Shown: positions 1 through 9,854 of the stretch, one piece after another
Layout: each line of letters opens with the position of its first letter
How positions within the stretch are numbered: position 1 is the stretch's first letter
Assembly (NCBI GenBank): GCA_964036045.1
Contig: OZ038381.1
Coordinates: 156,692,352 to 156,756,351, forward strand
Direction: 5' to 3'
Origin: Eutreptiella sp. 'Long Island Sound 2002'
Lineage: Eukaryota > Euglenozoa > Euglenophyceae > Eutreptiales > Eutreptiaceae
DNA length: 64,000 nucleotides
The notes under the pieces: generated by a model
Seen by the model: only the letters and a program-made list of their open reading frames with translations
The model's database searches: none
What the model was told of the DNA's origin: nothing
Made by a program: the position numbers and the translations under genes

Positions 1-1262
1 TGGTATGGGGGGCCACGCCCCCCATGGACAGCACAACGCCAGTTACGCCTGCTTTGTTGCCTGCCCAGGGAAGGCAGAGGGACGGAATGAGGCAGAGCGA
101 ACCCCCCGCCCTACAGGCCCCGCCCCGGCCGCACAACCGGGGGGTACGGCGCACGCCCCCCCCCCCTCCCAGCCCGCCCCCCAGCATATGAACGCCACGG
201 ACCCGCCCCGCGGCGCGCGGCCCCCACAGGGACAGAGCAGGGCCCCCACACCCGCACGCCCGCCCCCACAACACGTGGATCGCGGACCCCGACAGCACGC
301 CCAGTGGACGGGCAGTCGGGGGAGGGGGAGCGCATGACCCCAGACGCCCCACGCAACGGTAGAAGGCACCCCCGCCGGGGACGCCCTGCCGCCAGCCCCA
401 CAACCCCAAGCCAAGTAGGGGGGAACCGGGACCGGACCGCCCCCCCCAAAGCTCGCCAGACGGAGCAAGGGACCGGGGCAGGACACGCGGAGGGGCACGG
501 ACCACGTGGAACGGCCCTACCAGCGCCCAGTGCCGGGACCACCCGAGATGCGCACGCCACACCACCCAGCGGGGGGGGGAGCGGACACCGCGAGAGCGCG
601 AGTGCACACACAGGAAAGGGACACACGGTGACTACCGGAAGGGCAACCGGGCCGAGCGCGCGGAACGCACAGACCGCGTGGAATGGCGTACCAGCCAGCG
701 AGGGTAAGGGACACCCGGACGGGACGGCCCGCCACACGCAGCGCGGAACACACGGGGCGGGGAGGGGGAAATGAAAGGGACACGACGCCAGGTGCCGGCC
801 CGAACCCCCCGAACCGGCCGCGAGCGCCGCGCACACACAGACGGGGCACTGCACCCGCCAAGGCAGTAGTGGCGCACAACGCCACGCCCCAACCCCTAGG
901 CTAGGCAGCCTCCGCGCCAGCCCAAGGGAGTCCCACTAGTGACAAGCCAGTAGCACGGGCCCGGCGGCGCCGGCGCCCCGGGCGACCACGCATTAGGGGG
1001 GCGACGCAGTGGCCAAGCGCCCGCAGCCACGGCTGCGAATTGATGCACTGACGGGGGAGTGGCGAAACGGGGACACCGGGGAAGGACGGGGCTCCGAGCT
1101 CTGTGAACCCGGGGGACTCCGCCACCAGGCAGGAGGTGCGTCTTGCAGGGCCCCCCACTAGGACCTGGTGGGGAGGATATCACCTGGCCTGACCAGGTGG
1201 CCCCCCGGGGCCGAAAGGCGTCTAGTACCCGCAAAATCAAACCTCAAACCTCAAACCTCAAA
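1..1262 (+). mobile_element. GC-rich retroposon copy A (3' part)
   Basis: Very GC-rich segment, cut at its 5' side by the window edge. Positions about 405-1262 match, in reverse complement, the non-repeated part of copy C (36503-37380); about 1041-1262 also match copy D (62064-62290). All three end in the same block, containing GCGGGTACTAGACGCC (reverse complement in A), followed by AAACCTC repeats. Positions about 290-405 resemble one unit of the 209-bp array in copy C. Positions about 20-130 resemble copy B near 61760-61870. A shared 3' end with a short-repeat tail next to unrelated flanks suggests target-primed retroposition (inference). Open frames here are composition artefacts and no coding claim is made. 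Confidence 0.7.
1239..1262 (+). repeat. (AAACCTC)n 3' tail of copy A
   Basis: Three perfect AAACCTC heptamers plus AAA close copy A. Equivalent TTTGAGG-type runs close copies C (36503-36523) and D (62064-62086) on the opposite strand. It marks the 3' end of the element and the junction with the gag-like sequence. Confidence 0.75.
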
Positions 1263-2165
1263 GATGCCCTCATTCAGAACGTCGACAAGTTGGATGACAC
1301 CACCTCTAGAATCCTTGAGGACCAGGCCATTTTCGACAACTATCTGAAGACAATTCGATTACATCCAGAGGACTAAGAAGCCAAGTTGGAGAGCATGCTG
1401 GTACAGCAGCAATGGGTGTTGGACAACATGATCAAGTACTTGGGGACAGTCGAGAACAGGATGAGGGAGTTGGAGAAGCGTGGAGGAATTCCAACGCCCG
1501 TCCCAGGACCACGCCCCGACCTGCCCCAGGATCCTGCCCCGGAGTCATTGCTGAGACGGGTGACGACCTTGAGGACAGCGGCAGAAGGAGTGGCGCTCAT
1601 GGAGGGTGCCATGGAGTCGGCGCCCTATGGGCCACCACGGGTTGACCCCTCGCTATTGAGGCACATTCCACTATTTTCGGCAAGTGTCATGCTGGGGGAG
1701 AAGACGCCGGAAAAAGGCTCCGGGACTGGTACGCCCAAGCGGGATGCCCGTAAGGAGACTGTTGAGAGTGACATGAAAAGTCTTCCAGCCACTGGGACGT
1801 TCGACGCCAGGGCTGCCTATGCGGCACGCGTGGACGAAGAAGCCTCGAGGTCAGCGGCTCGCCGAGATGGTTCAAGTGGAGGAGCGGAAGATCCATGGGT
1901 GATGGACCAGCGGTCAGGAATATGGACTATGGGAGGTCCGAGCGTGCAAGAAGCTGAGCCCCGGCCGCGTGACGACATGGAAATCAGGGGTGTATATTCC
2001 CACTCCCCAGGGAAATGGGATTTCGTGAGGAATGCGCCTCGGGGGCGTCATCGCTTCGGATGTTGGGGATGCCGTGAGGCTCGAAGACCTTCGGGGTGTC
2101 AAAAAGTAAGAAAAAGTGTACTTCCCTGCCAAAAGGTAGGCTTTAGTTGTTTTAGTGATGCCTAA
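1263..2165 (+). pseudogene. Gag-like fragment, 5' end removed by copy A
   Basis: One reading frame runs from the copy A tail to a TAA at 2163-2165, broken by a TAA at 1374-1376. The first 80 residues are acidic and helix-prone (for example KLDDTTSRILED and WVLDNMIKYLGTVENRMRELEKR). A proline-rich stretch follows (PTPVPGPRPDLPQDP), then a polar low-complexity tail. This order, coiled coil then Pro-rich linker, resembles the gag N-terminal half of Gypsy-2 (35430-35830). No ATG lies at the start and no capsid core or zinc knuckle is visible. It could also be a fragment of an unrelated coiled-coil gene. From about 2100 the reading becomes unconvincing and the end may be later sequence. Confidence 0.45.
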
Positions 2166-2372
2166 AGGCAAACTACATTTTTATCCTATTATTGGCCTAT
2201 CCAAAAAGGGGTGACAAAACATTTTGACCTATAAAAAAAAGGATTGAACTTTGGACGTTGTGTGGACCCTGACTCCCCCCCACTGATTGGACTTATGCAC
2301 CATTTTCTGGACTGACTGAGGCGCTGACATTAATCCAGAGCCTGCACATCTTTCTATATTTTCTCATGACTG

Positions 2373-2461
2373 CTTAGCTATCTTAGTGGTCTGCACCCTA
2401 GGCGGCTGGGGCATCTCTTTTTGAGAGGTCGTGGGTTCAATTCCCAGTCAGCCTAGCTAAG
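2373..2461 (+). other. tRNA-like hairpin with a pol III B box
   Basis: CTTAGCTA (2373-2380) is exactly complementary to TAGCTAAG (2454-2461). Inside, CTAGGCGGCTGGG pairs imperfectly with CCCAGTCAGCCTAG. GGTTCAATTCC at 2434-2444 matches the RNA polymerase III B-box consensus except A for G at one site, and a 4-bp stem flanks its T-loop-like heptamer. A convincing A box and cloverleaf are missing, so this is not called a tRNA. It may be the head of a tRNA-derived SINE or a chance hairpin. Confidence 0.3.
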
Positions 2462-2556
2462 TAGGAAGATCCCATGTGACATGGCACTGACCTCAGCGCC
2501 ACAAGCCATGCCACCTACTGGACCCAAATCAAAGAGTGCACATCTCTAGATGGCAC

Positions 2557-2563
2557 TATAAAA
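2557..2563 (+). promoter_or_regulatory. TATA box of a presumed LTR
   Basis: TATAAAA lies about 310 bp upstream of a primer-binding-site motif (2874). That spacing suits the U3/R part of an LTR whose second copy is not in the window. Confidence 0.4.
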
Positions 2564-2873
2564 GAGAGAGTGCCCACGTGGGCAATTTTCACATCATTGT
2601 AGGATATTTTCTAGCTATCTTTCCTTAAATCCGTAGTTATTGTGAGTTTCTATGTTGGTACACTATCTGCTTTGACTGCAGCCCTTCATGTTGTGGTTTT
2701 GATCCTGTGGTCCCTTGCCTGCACTGTGGGTACTTGGATTTCTGGTTTGATTTCATCAAAACATTTCTATTTGAAAAACCTGAGCTACACCAAGAAACAG
2801 CAGGAGCAAGCAGAGGCACAAACAAAAACAATATCGTCAAAGCAATCAACAGTGAAAGCTTGTTTTAACTTTC

Positions 2874-2886
2874 TGGTAGCAGAGGC
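2874..2886 (+). other. Retroelement primer-binding site, initiator Met-tRNA type
   Basis: TGGTAGCAGAGGC is identical over 13 nt to the sequence directly after the 5' LTR of Gypsy-1 (10574-10586). It differs by one or two positions from the classic plant initiator-Met site TGGTATCAGAGC. It suggests an LTR ending near 2873. Confidence 0.6.
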
Positions 2887-3219
2887 TTTCAGTCTCTGCG
2901 TGCCTGCAACCCCGTGCAGTGCAACCAGTACGTCGAGACTGAGTACATTTCTGAAGGGCGAAAGAAATACAACCTGGACACCAAGGACACTGCAGAGAAG
3001 ACAGCGCCCTCAGTGGCACGAGCGAAGCCAGCGCCAGCGCCCAAACCTGCTGGTGAACCTGAACCTGAGGAGCCTGTACCTTCAGTGCCCTTAAGTCAGC
3101 TTGGGGCCGATTCCCTGGAGGGCTTGGGAGCTGCCTTCAGTGGTCTGTCGCCACGGGTTTTGAAGCCTGCTCTTACCTCGAACGACCTCATGAATGATGA
3201 ACCACCATGCGTCGATTGA
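2881..3219 (+). pseudogene. Gag leader relic of a third LTR element
   Basis: The frame is open from just inside the primer site to a TGA at 3217-3219, about 112 residues; the first ATG is at 2914. It is rich in Pro, Ala and Glu (KPAPAPKPAGEPEPEEP), with no enzymatic motif. Reading through the primer site into a proline-rich leader repeats the layout of Gypsy-1 (10500-11960), although sequence similarity is weak. The capsid and pol genes that should follow are absent, so this is a remnant. Downstream, 3220-3420 holds nothing I can support. Confidence 0.4.
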
Positions 3220-3420
3220 AAGTGATAAATGTGCACCCTAGGAATGCTTGCACAGACGCAAGCAGCAGATGCCCTGCGTCTGCCTGTAATGCCATTACAT
3301 CATGGTACAATGCCAATTCGTGGCGCTAGTGATTATTCACGTAGGGGTGGAGGTGTAGGCGGTGGTGGCCAAATGGCATGTGCAGCAGTGTACCCATCGC
3401 TTTGGCCCTAAACTTCAGTT

Positions 3421-3819
3421 TTTCAGAGTGAGGCCCGCCAGCTGCGCCACGTGTCATGGCATAGAGATCACAGACAGGTCAGATCTTGCGCATACGGATA
3501 CAATGCGATGACCAGGGACAGGAAAACTGCACCTCTGTAGTCTGGAATGAGCATATTGAGGATTCCATATTGTTTGATGCTATTCAACAACCATTTGAAT
3601 GAAAAGGGTGGTACGAGGGTCACATACGAGTTCGGCCATTCCGTGGTAGTATTCTTTTCACAAAAGGATGGTTTAATGAACAACTCGGTAGCCCGTCACT
3701 TGCAACATTGCCATATGATGTATGGGTTCACACCGCAGGATTTCTGGGCCTCAATACCAAAAATCGTTCTCGGAGACGGTCAGACCCTGAAGACAGAAGA
3801 TTTCGTAAAAGAGAACTGA
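3421..3819 (+). pseudogene. Unrecognised ORF with one in-frame UAG
   Basis: A single frame spans 3421-3819 except for a TAG at 3538-3540. The ATG-led part (3547-3819, 90 residues) has ordinary amino-acid composition, with an aromatic, basic and acidic mix (GHSVVVFFSQKDGLMNN, GFTPQDFWASIPKIVLGDGQ) unlike the low-complexity frames of the GC-rich blocks. I do not recognise the family. It belongs to a stretch of small intermediate-GC frames and may be part of an old virus or element. Confidence 0.35.
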
Positions 3820-3918
3820 TTCCCCCGGCACAGAAGAACTCCTATGGCCTGACAGCCAAGATGCTAGTATCTGCGCCCAGGCAATGACGGAGACAGGCTT
3901 CATCCCACGGCGAAGCCA

Positions 3919-4143
3919 ATGGGCAAATTGTACACGAGTTCACATGTACCACCGGTGCCCAGCATAGGACATTGGAAGAGAGACCAATATTGTCCGGTTA
4001 CCGGTGGCAATTTTAGGAAATCTGTACCGATGTGCATGCGATATGCTTCGGTCCGTCGCTTGGAAGTTTTCGAAAACCCTTGGAAAGATGCTCCGAATTT
4101 TTGGCAGCCAGATCGGGGCCCAAAACGCAACCAATATCGGTAG
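3919..4143 (+). CDS. Small unrecognised ORF
   Basis: 74 codons from ATG to TAG. The product is basic and aromatic (GHWKRDQYCPVTGGNFRKS, EVFENPWKDAPNFWQPDRGP), which looks protein-like rather than random. There is no known motif, signal peptide or membrane segment. An upstream frame around 3860-3918 is open but shifted, so a longer broken gene is possible. Function unknown. Confidence 0.25.
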   Translation: MGKLYTSSHVPPVPSIGHWKRDQYCPVTGGNFRKSVPMCMRYASVRRLEVFENPWKDAPNFWQPDRGPKRNQYR

Positions 4144-4262
4144 GAATGTTCCATGGGCTTCCCAGCCGACCGGCCGGGGGACCTCAGGAGAAAGTTTTCA
4201 GCCCGAACCCAGTGGAATTGGAGAACAGCACGTTGAAGCTAATGTTTGTCTACCCTTTGTCT

Positions 4263-4500
4263 GCTTTGCCTACAAAACTGCATGGAGAACAGTGTGCTCA
4301 AGCTTATGATTGCCTCCCTTTTGTGCTCCTTTGTGAATTTGGACTTTTGCTTTTGACAGGTGCAACGCCAGTTTGATCCTTGGTGGCTGCTTTGCCTACA
4401 AACTTGCATCGAGAACACTGTACTCAAGCTGATGAATGTTTGCCCTTTGTGCCTTATGAAGCTTTGTGCCTGCTTTTGTGGTTTTCTTTTTGCATGTGTG
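4263..4500 (+). repeat. Two imperfect direct repeats, about 126-bp period
   Basis: GCTTTGCCTACAAA at 4263 and 4389 starts two copies of a T-rich module. Both share ...TGCAT-GAGAACA-TGT-CTCAAGCT... and TTTGTGC motifs. There is no coding evidence. The pair sits just upstream of the ORF at 4588 and could be its leader region. Confidence 0.6.
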
Positions 4501-4587
4501 TCGCTTTCTCACCTAGGCCCCTTTGAGTAGACTCACTAATGTATTCCATTTTTGTGCTCCGAACACTTTTTGTCACCTGCAAGAGAC

Positions 4588-4815
4588 ATGTCAAAAAGTC
4601 AAGGCAGTGCCGCTAGTGCCTGGTCTTTGTCCACTCAGGCCCCCCAGCCCGTTCAGCAGCTCCCGGAACCAGATTTGGAGCTTAAGGGCGAGCTCATTGA
4701 CGCGGAGACAGCCAATACCGAAGTTTCTGAACCGGGTGATACACAATCGCGCCTCCAACATGCCCTAGCAGCACTGTGCCTGCGGCATAAGCCGTCAGAG
4801 ACCATTGAACCCTGA
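4588..4815 (+). CDS. Unrecognised ORF, first of an in-frame pair
   Basis: ATG at 4588 follows a T-rich leader and reads 75 residues to TGA (4813-4815). The product is polar and acidic (ELIDAETANTEVSEPGD) with a short helical end (RLQHALAALCLRHKP). The stop is followed at once by ATG of the next ORF in the same frame (TGAATG). The two could be one gene interrupted by a nonsense change, or a stop-start coupled pair. No domain recognised. Confidence 0.35.
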   Translation: MSKSQGSAASAWSLSTQAPQPVQQLPEPDLELKGELIDAETANTEVSEPGDTQSRLQHALAALCLRHKPSETIEP

Positions 4816-5577
4816 ATGCTAAGGGTTTTTTTAGATAGGGTCGTCCCTGATGCATACCGCATCCAGCCGAGGGATATCTTGCTGGCTGTGGTTATGCATA
4901 AGTATTTTTCAATCCCTGTCTTGACGACACGGGAACATGAGACTTCGTACAGTATACATTACAGAAACCTCTGCATTGTTGGTCCGGATCCGAAATACAA
5001 CACGGACCGGACCTTTGCAGAGGAATCTGAAGAGAGGCTGCGTGTACATTACATGTACTTGAAATCAATACTGTCGACACACCCGGACAGTACCATTCGC
5101 GAGTGGACCCAGAGCGATGTAGTTAGTTGGTTGAAAGTGGCCAAGATCAAGAAGCGCTCCAAAAAAGTAGTTACCTGCAACGTGCAGTCCCCCCCCCACC
5201 CTCTCATTATTCATGTTCCGTTCGAGGTTTTGTGGGTTATCATAAACGATGCCTTCTGCGAGTCCCCACATGCAACGATTCACAGCGCCCTCGGAGCCGA
5301 CATCACAGGTGCACATGTGGTAGAGGTTTTCCAGGAAAAGGACGGCTGGCGGGTGTGGGACCAAGCCCCCTCAGGCACGTGGGAAAAGGTGGTTACCCCC
5401 CCCCCCGACGGTGAGGTTTTCAGAACAGACCAGCGACCCACGTACAATGCGCACCGTGTCCTGTGGGGCATTGAGTTTCTTTTGGCCTCAGCCCCCAAAC
5501 CTTCTTCTGAGGGCGCAGCAAAGCGGCAGCGACGTACCATCTTAGGTGCATGGTTGCAGGCCAAGGGTGAGGGCTAG
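4816..5577 (+). CDS. Unrecognised 253-residue protein
   Basis: Open from ATG 4816 to TAG 5575-5577. Composition is normal for a globular protein, with alternating hydrophobic and charged stretches (RIQPRDILLAVVMHKYF, HPLIIHVPFEVLWVIIND, VVEVFQEKDGWRVWDQ) and a basic tail (AAKRQRRTILGAWLQ). I know no matching family. After the UAG (next base G) the same frame stays open about 36 codons into a C-run. A one-base shift there would join it to the ORF at 5625, so 4588-7784 may be remains of one long gene. This is the best-preserved unknown ORF left of Gypsy-1. Confidence 0.45.
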   Translation: MLRVFLDRVVPDAYRIQPRDILLAVVMHKYFSIPVLTTREHETSYSIHYRNLCIVGPDPKYNTDRTFAEESEERLRVHYMYLKSILSTHPDSTIREWTQSDVVSWLKVAKIKKRSKKVVTCNVQSPPHPLIIHVPFEVLWVIINDAFCESPHATIHSALGADITGAHVVEVFQEKDGWRVWDQAPSGTWEKVVTPPPDGEVFRTDQRPTYNAHRVLWGIEFLLASAPKPSSEGAAKRQRRTILGAWLQAKGEG

Positions 5578-5624
5578 GGCCAGGTTGAGACCGCAGAAGC
5601 CCCCCCCCCCCGCGTAAGCTGGGG

Positions 5625-7214
5625 ATGCACTGTGCCGGGTCTTCATCAGCCCTCTTTTTCGCTCTGATGTCTTCCATCTCTGCTGCCCTGGCTGCCCGCG
5701 CCCAGCCACTAGCTCCTGCCGCCGTCCCCATCTCCTCGGGTCCACTGGCCGAACTTGGAAGTGGAAACCCCAGCGCCGGTAGCAGTGCCGGTGCCAGCCA
5801 CCCTTCGCCGGCCACCTCCGCTTTGTGGGAGGCGCCAGCAGTCAGAGGAGCAGCAGGAGCAGCAGCAGCAGGGCCCCCCGCAGCAGTAGAAGATGCGGAG
5901 GACCCCAAGGCCATGCAAGCTGCCCACTGCGCAGCTTTGTTGGCGGCTGTTGCAGCTTTGCAAGTCCAGATGGTGCTTGCACAGCTAAGTAAGAAGACAG
6001 TGTCCTGGTTTGCGGCCGGGGCACGCTACGGGCCAGGGGGGGAGGGGCTGGTGGTGTGGGTCACTCGGGGGGCCGTGACTCCCCGCAAGCAACTGGAGCA
6101 TCGTGCTTCAATTGGGCAGATGCTCCCAAACCTGGCCAAGGTGGTTCTGAACCTGGCCATTTTTGATCGGAGTGTGGCAGTGTGTGGGGAGCTGGGGGTT
6201 CCGGACCAGCCGAGGAAACTGGTCCTCAAGGAGTACCGATCACCAGCTGATCGGTACTCCCAGTTGAAAGGGCAGTTTGAGCAGGCCTGCCAGTCCTTTA
6301 AGAAGGCTGAGAGAGCTGTCCGGGAGGGGATGGGGGGGAAGAGGCAGGGGGGGGCAGGGGGTGACGAGCAGGGAGGGAAAGCTGCGGGCAGCAGCTACTG
6401 CCCAGCACAGAAGGGCAGAGCATCTGCTGGGCCAGATGCAGGGGGCTTGGGAGGAGGCAAAAAAACGCCGCCTCCTTAAGGCCTGCCTCCCCACGATGCC
6501 CCCCGGTACCCCTCCCCCTTTGGGAAATGGGAGGTGACAGGGGGACACCAGGAAGAGCTCCTGCATGGGGTGGGATTTGCAGGGCATCCTGGGGGTTGGG
6601 AGGTGTACGACCTTGCAGCCACGGCTGTCTCAAGGTCGTGCACCCAGAAGCTGAGGGAAAAGCGGGCTTCGGTGAGGATGCACACCGCCCCCGACTCCTG
6701 CAACCGCCACAACTGCATGTATGTGGCGGTTAAGATAATTTTGTGGCACATGAGCCACCCTGTGAGTGTTTGGGACACCCCCCCCGCCCTGAGCCATTTT
6801 GCCATGTGGGGGCGCCAGTGCCGGGAGTCGCTGGACAAAACTCTGGCATGGGCCCGGGTGAAAGGGAACTGGAAGTGCCGCCGCACTGGCTGGGGCCCTG
6901 AGGCCCTGAAAGAGATGAAAGAAGTCTCCGGGCAGTTAGCCCCCGTTGGGGGGGACAAAGGGCCTGTCCCCTTTGCCCCCCTCTCCGGCAACATGGTGCC
7001 CATTGTGGTACTTTTTTGCATCGCGAACCCTGATTCTTGCCCTGCTATCCCGGGTGTGGGTAAGGGGAAAGGGAAGGGGAAGGGGAAGGGGAAGGAAGGG
7101 GGTGAAGGAGGGGGGGTGATTCAGACTCTTCAGACTCTGCCCCAGAGATTGCAGTGGGTAAGGGGAAGGGGAAGGAGAAGGGTAAGGGTAAGGGGAAGGG
7201 GAAGGGGGGGGTGA
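5625..7214 (+). pseudogene. Unrecognised ORF with a local double frameshift
   Basis: The frame from ATG 5625 is open to TAA 6477-6479 and again in the same frame from 6480 to 7214. Between about 6380 and 6530 the more natural reading is in the +1-shifted frame (HLLGQMQGAWEEAKKRRLLK). This suggests an indel in the G-runs near 6330-6360 and a compensating one near 6530. The N-terminal third is Ala/Pro/Ser-rich. The middle is amphipathic and helical (RYSQLKGQFEQACQSFKKAE). The later part holds clustered Cys, His and Trp (DSCNRHNCMYV, MWGRQCRESLDKTLAWARVK). The frame ends in the GK-rich repeat. No family recognised. It may be sequencing-damaged rather than dead. Confidence 0.35.
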
Positions 7215-7345
7215 AGGGGGGGGGTGACTCAGACTGTTCAGACTCTGCCCCAGAGATTGCAGTGGGTAAGGGGACGGGGAAGGAGAAGGGTAGGGGTGGG
7301 GGGAAGGGGATGGGGAAGGGGAAGGAGGAGGTGGTTTTCAGACTC
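7060..7345 (+). repeat. G-rich minisatellite coding Gly-Lys and DSDSSDSAPEIAVG repeats
   Basis: Runs of GGGGAA/GGTAAG alternate with about 45-bp CAGACTCTGCCCCAGAGATTG segments, giving two to three copies of a roughly 110-bp unit. In the frame of 7154 it reads as an acidic DSDCSDSAPEIAVGKG module followed by GKGKGKEKGKG. The G-runs could form G-quadruplexes. Two further copies of a 25-bp motif (ACAGGGGTGAGGAGAGGGC type) lie at about 7370 and 7441. Confidence 0.6.
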
Positions 7346-7424
7346 TGACTCAGACGTGCCGATTTCCTCGACAGGGGTGAGGAGAGGGCAGGTGGCCACT
7401 GAGTCATCTGACTGAGATTCCCAG

Positions 7425-7784
7425 GTGCGTTTTTCCTCCACAGGCGTGAGGAGAGGGCGGGCGGCCCCTGACTCTGGGGCCCCTGCAGGTAAGAGGAGCC
7501 AGAAGTCCAGCCGCAGCCCATATGTAGGCTGGAGTGGCACAGGGCAGGGCACAGACCAGGGGTCACTGCCCCTTCGCATAGTCACACAGGTCAGGACTGT
7601 GCTTGACGATGTGAAGGGGACTGCCCAGGGACCTCGCAATTGGATGAGGTCCTTCCCCCTCATCCACGGGGGTGATTTGGGGCCAGGGGAGTTGATTCTC
7701 CTCATCGTGCCCCCTGATACCAAGGCCAAGGCCTCGCACAAGGCACAGCCTCAGCCTGAGCCTGAGTCTGAGGGGGAGGACTGA
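7425..7784 (+). CDS. Unrecognised ORF, probable C-terminal part of the preceding gene
   Basis: The frame runs to TGA at 7782-7784. It starts inside the repeated FSSTGVRRG segment and continues with normal sequence (RIVTQVRTVLDDVK, DLGPGELILLIVPPD). It ends in a Glu/Pro-rich acidic tail (PQPEPESEGED). An upstream copy of the STGVRRG segment (7365) is in another frame, so the annotated start is only a lower bound. From 7785 to about 8065 I see no coding signal; CTGTTTTCCAG at 8051-8061 resembles a 3' splice site. Confidence 0.3.
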   Translation: MRFSSTGVRRGRAAPDSGAPAGKRSQKSSRSPYVGWSGTGQGTDQGSLPLRIVTQVRTVLDDVKGTAQGPRNWMRSFPLIHGGDLGPGELILLIVPPDTKAKASHKAQPQPEPESEGED

Positions 7785-8067
7785 GGGGGAGGGATATATT
7801 ACCATTCGAGGCACTGAAATGAACTGCTGCTGCACCTGAACTGCCTGTTGGCAGCGATTCATGCTTCCAACCCAGCTGTGCTTGTTGTGCCTGTGGCAGG
7901 GGGCGGATAGTCGAGCACACTTTGGACCCTTGGATCTCCAAACTGGTTGCAGCAATCCTGGCAATTCAAGGTTCTGGTGAAACGTACTGGTTGGGGCTCT
8001 CCATACATGGTTCCCTTGAAACAAAGCAAAACAGTGGCCTACTGCAATCTTCTGTTTTCCAGGCACC

Positions 8068-8493
8068 GTGTTTCACCATGAATTTGTTGTGAACAACCAT
8101 GCTATATGGGTGAAGGGGGAGATCTCCAGGCTGGAGGCATTCGCCAGCATATGCCCTATTCCAGCTGATCAATTCATGGTGTCAGCCTTTGCCATTAACT
8201 TCCCCACGGCCACCCCGTTGCATGCCAAGGACCTAGACCAGCTACAGCGCCCCCCAAGTGGCACCTTCACAGTTGTGCGTAGGTCCCTTGGCCCTTCGCC
8301 TACCACACAGGCCACATCAGTCACCCAAGCACCACAGTGCCAGACTGCTGCACCTGTCTTGAGGGTACAAATACTCCAGCCATCCAAAGAAGCGGGGCGT
8401 GTATCGCTGTCAGCCAAAGGCTCGCTAATACACGGAGACAGGAATCGGAGGCGTTCATTTGGCCCACCATCTGTTCCTTCTGTATTTCTTTAG
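8068..8493 (+). CDS. Unrecognised ORF after a splice-acceptor-like site
   Basis: About 141 codons to TAG 8491-8493. The first 70 residues look globular (HHEFVVNNHAIWVKGEISR, PADQFMVSAFAINF) and the rest is Ser/Thr/Pro-rich. A pyrimidine-rich TTCTGTTTTCCAG sits just upstream in a compatible frame (GTVFHHEF...). This could be a downstream exon of the 4588-7784 gene or an independent fragment. No motif recognised. Confidence 0.3.
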   Translation: MFHHEFVVNNHAIWVKGEISRLEAFASICPIPADQFMVSAFAINFPTATPLHAKDLDQLQRPPSGTFTVVRRSLGPSPTTQATSVTQAPQCQTAAPVLRVQILQPSKEAGRVSLSAKGSLIHGDRNRRRSFGPPSVPSVFL

Positions 8494-9440
8494 GCCACGG
8501 TAGCACACCACCTCCCCGGTCCACTTGGGGTGTTTATACGGGTGGTAGTGTAACATGGGGCGATATCTCTTGTCCTTCTGTGATATTTCTGACGCCTCCT
8601 TCCGAACAAAATCAAACAGCAGACCCCGGCTATACCAGTTTTCCGTTGCATCCTCTGGGTCTCTTGCGGTCACTGAGACGAGCTCATACCAGGTGTCCAC
8701 CTGTTTCGCCGCCCGAACGAACCCTGTTTGCAGCCTCCGATGCAATCTGCATCAACTGACTAAAAGACCGGGCCTCCTCTAGTCCGGAAAGCCACAGTCT
8801 AAGAGGCATAACCGACAACCAACATGAATTTCCGGAGTCTTCTTTCTTAAGCCTCACCGTGTGTACCATATAATGCAGCAGTTTACGCATCAGGGCGGAA
8901 CAACCATTGCCTGTCAATCCAGCTTTCTCGGAACCAAACCTGAGACCGTATTCCGTGGATTCGGTGGAATTCTCGAACACCTTTTGTACGCGTGAATACC
9001 AGCGATGAAAGCGTCCTCGCAGAGTCGCGCAGTGCAATTTCAACATGGTTACCATCGCGTAGCTGACAAATAGTACCTTTCCTCCTTTCGATCTCGGCGC
9101 AATTTCAAAGAATGCCCCCCTTGGTAGAAACGATGAGACTTCACAGGCTCGTATATTCCTGTCCCCCCCATGTCGACGATGATCCAGCTGGTTTCCGACA
9201 CCGCCACACACAAGTGGTAGAACAACCGTGCCGTCTCCACTATCTCATCTGCAAGCGTGGTGCATATGTCCATGCTGCACTTGTCCGCATCCCCTGCCAA
9301 AAGGCATCGCCGTCGGTTGTCGGTACAGCCCAGTGCACCACTCTTCCTGTGCAGCATCTCGCCGGACCCGATGTCCTGTAGTGCCACGTCATCGTTGCCG
9401 TCTCTGGCACCTGCAAATTCATTGATTAGACCGATGGGCT
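8455..9440 (-). pseudogene. Unrecognised minus-strand gene with frameshifts
   Basis: Three overlapping minus-strand frames (9440-9049, 9211-8684, 8745-8455) join into one plausible protein of about 300 residues if two frameshifts are allowed, near 9120 and near 8740. Fragments look globular: LADEIVETARLFYHLCVAVS, GGKVLFVSYAMVTMLKLH, DTWYELVSVTARDPEDATEN, and a basic aromatic C-terminus with HYHPYKHPKW. The stop is at 8455-8457. I could not assign a family. It lies opposite in strand to its neighbours, in a compact block of normal-composition frames, which hints at a degraded virus or large mobile element (inference). Confidence 0.35.
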
Positions 9441-9854
9441 GATGCCCGATATTTTTTACGAAACAATTTCATCGAGTGGGGTTTTCTTTGCACATGCACA
9501 CGAAAATGCACATCTGTACAGGTATACACCCCACACGTCGGTTGCAACACAGAACACACACACACACAAGACACAAATGTTGTGCTATCGCGGCCTCGAT
9601 ATGCCCGAATGCCCCGTGTTTACATGCACAGCCCGTTCGGCCAAGACATAGGATACGCATCACCAGTAGAAATTCCAATGCCGATTTGCCAGAAGTAGAG
9701 AATGATCGTGTGTACGCAAAACCGGTCCTTCAATTCATCTGTGTCGCGATATCTGTCCTGTCCAACAAATAAACATATAAGATGCTTGCCTTCAAACGCG
9801 CAGATTTTATGGACGATGTCACCCGCATGTCCGTTTTTTTTGGAGGATAGAACG

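Noticed and set aside
1239-1262. Telomere-like repeat
   Set aside because: AAACCTC differs from the plant-type AAACCCT order and occurs at internal 3' ends of dispersed copies, so it is an element tail.
9049-9440. Possible viral terminase-like motif on the minus strand (GARDGNDDVA)
   Set aside because: A single short resemblance without the other nuclease residues; not enough to name a family.
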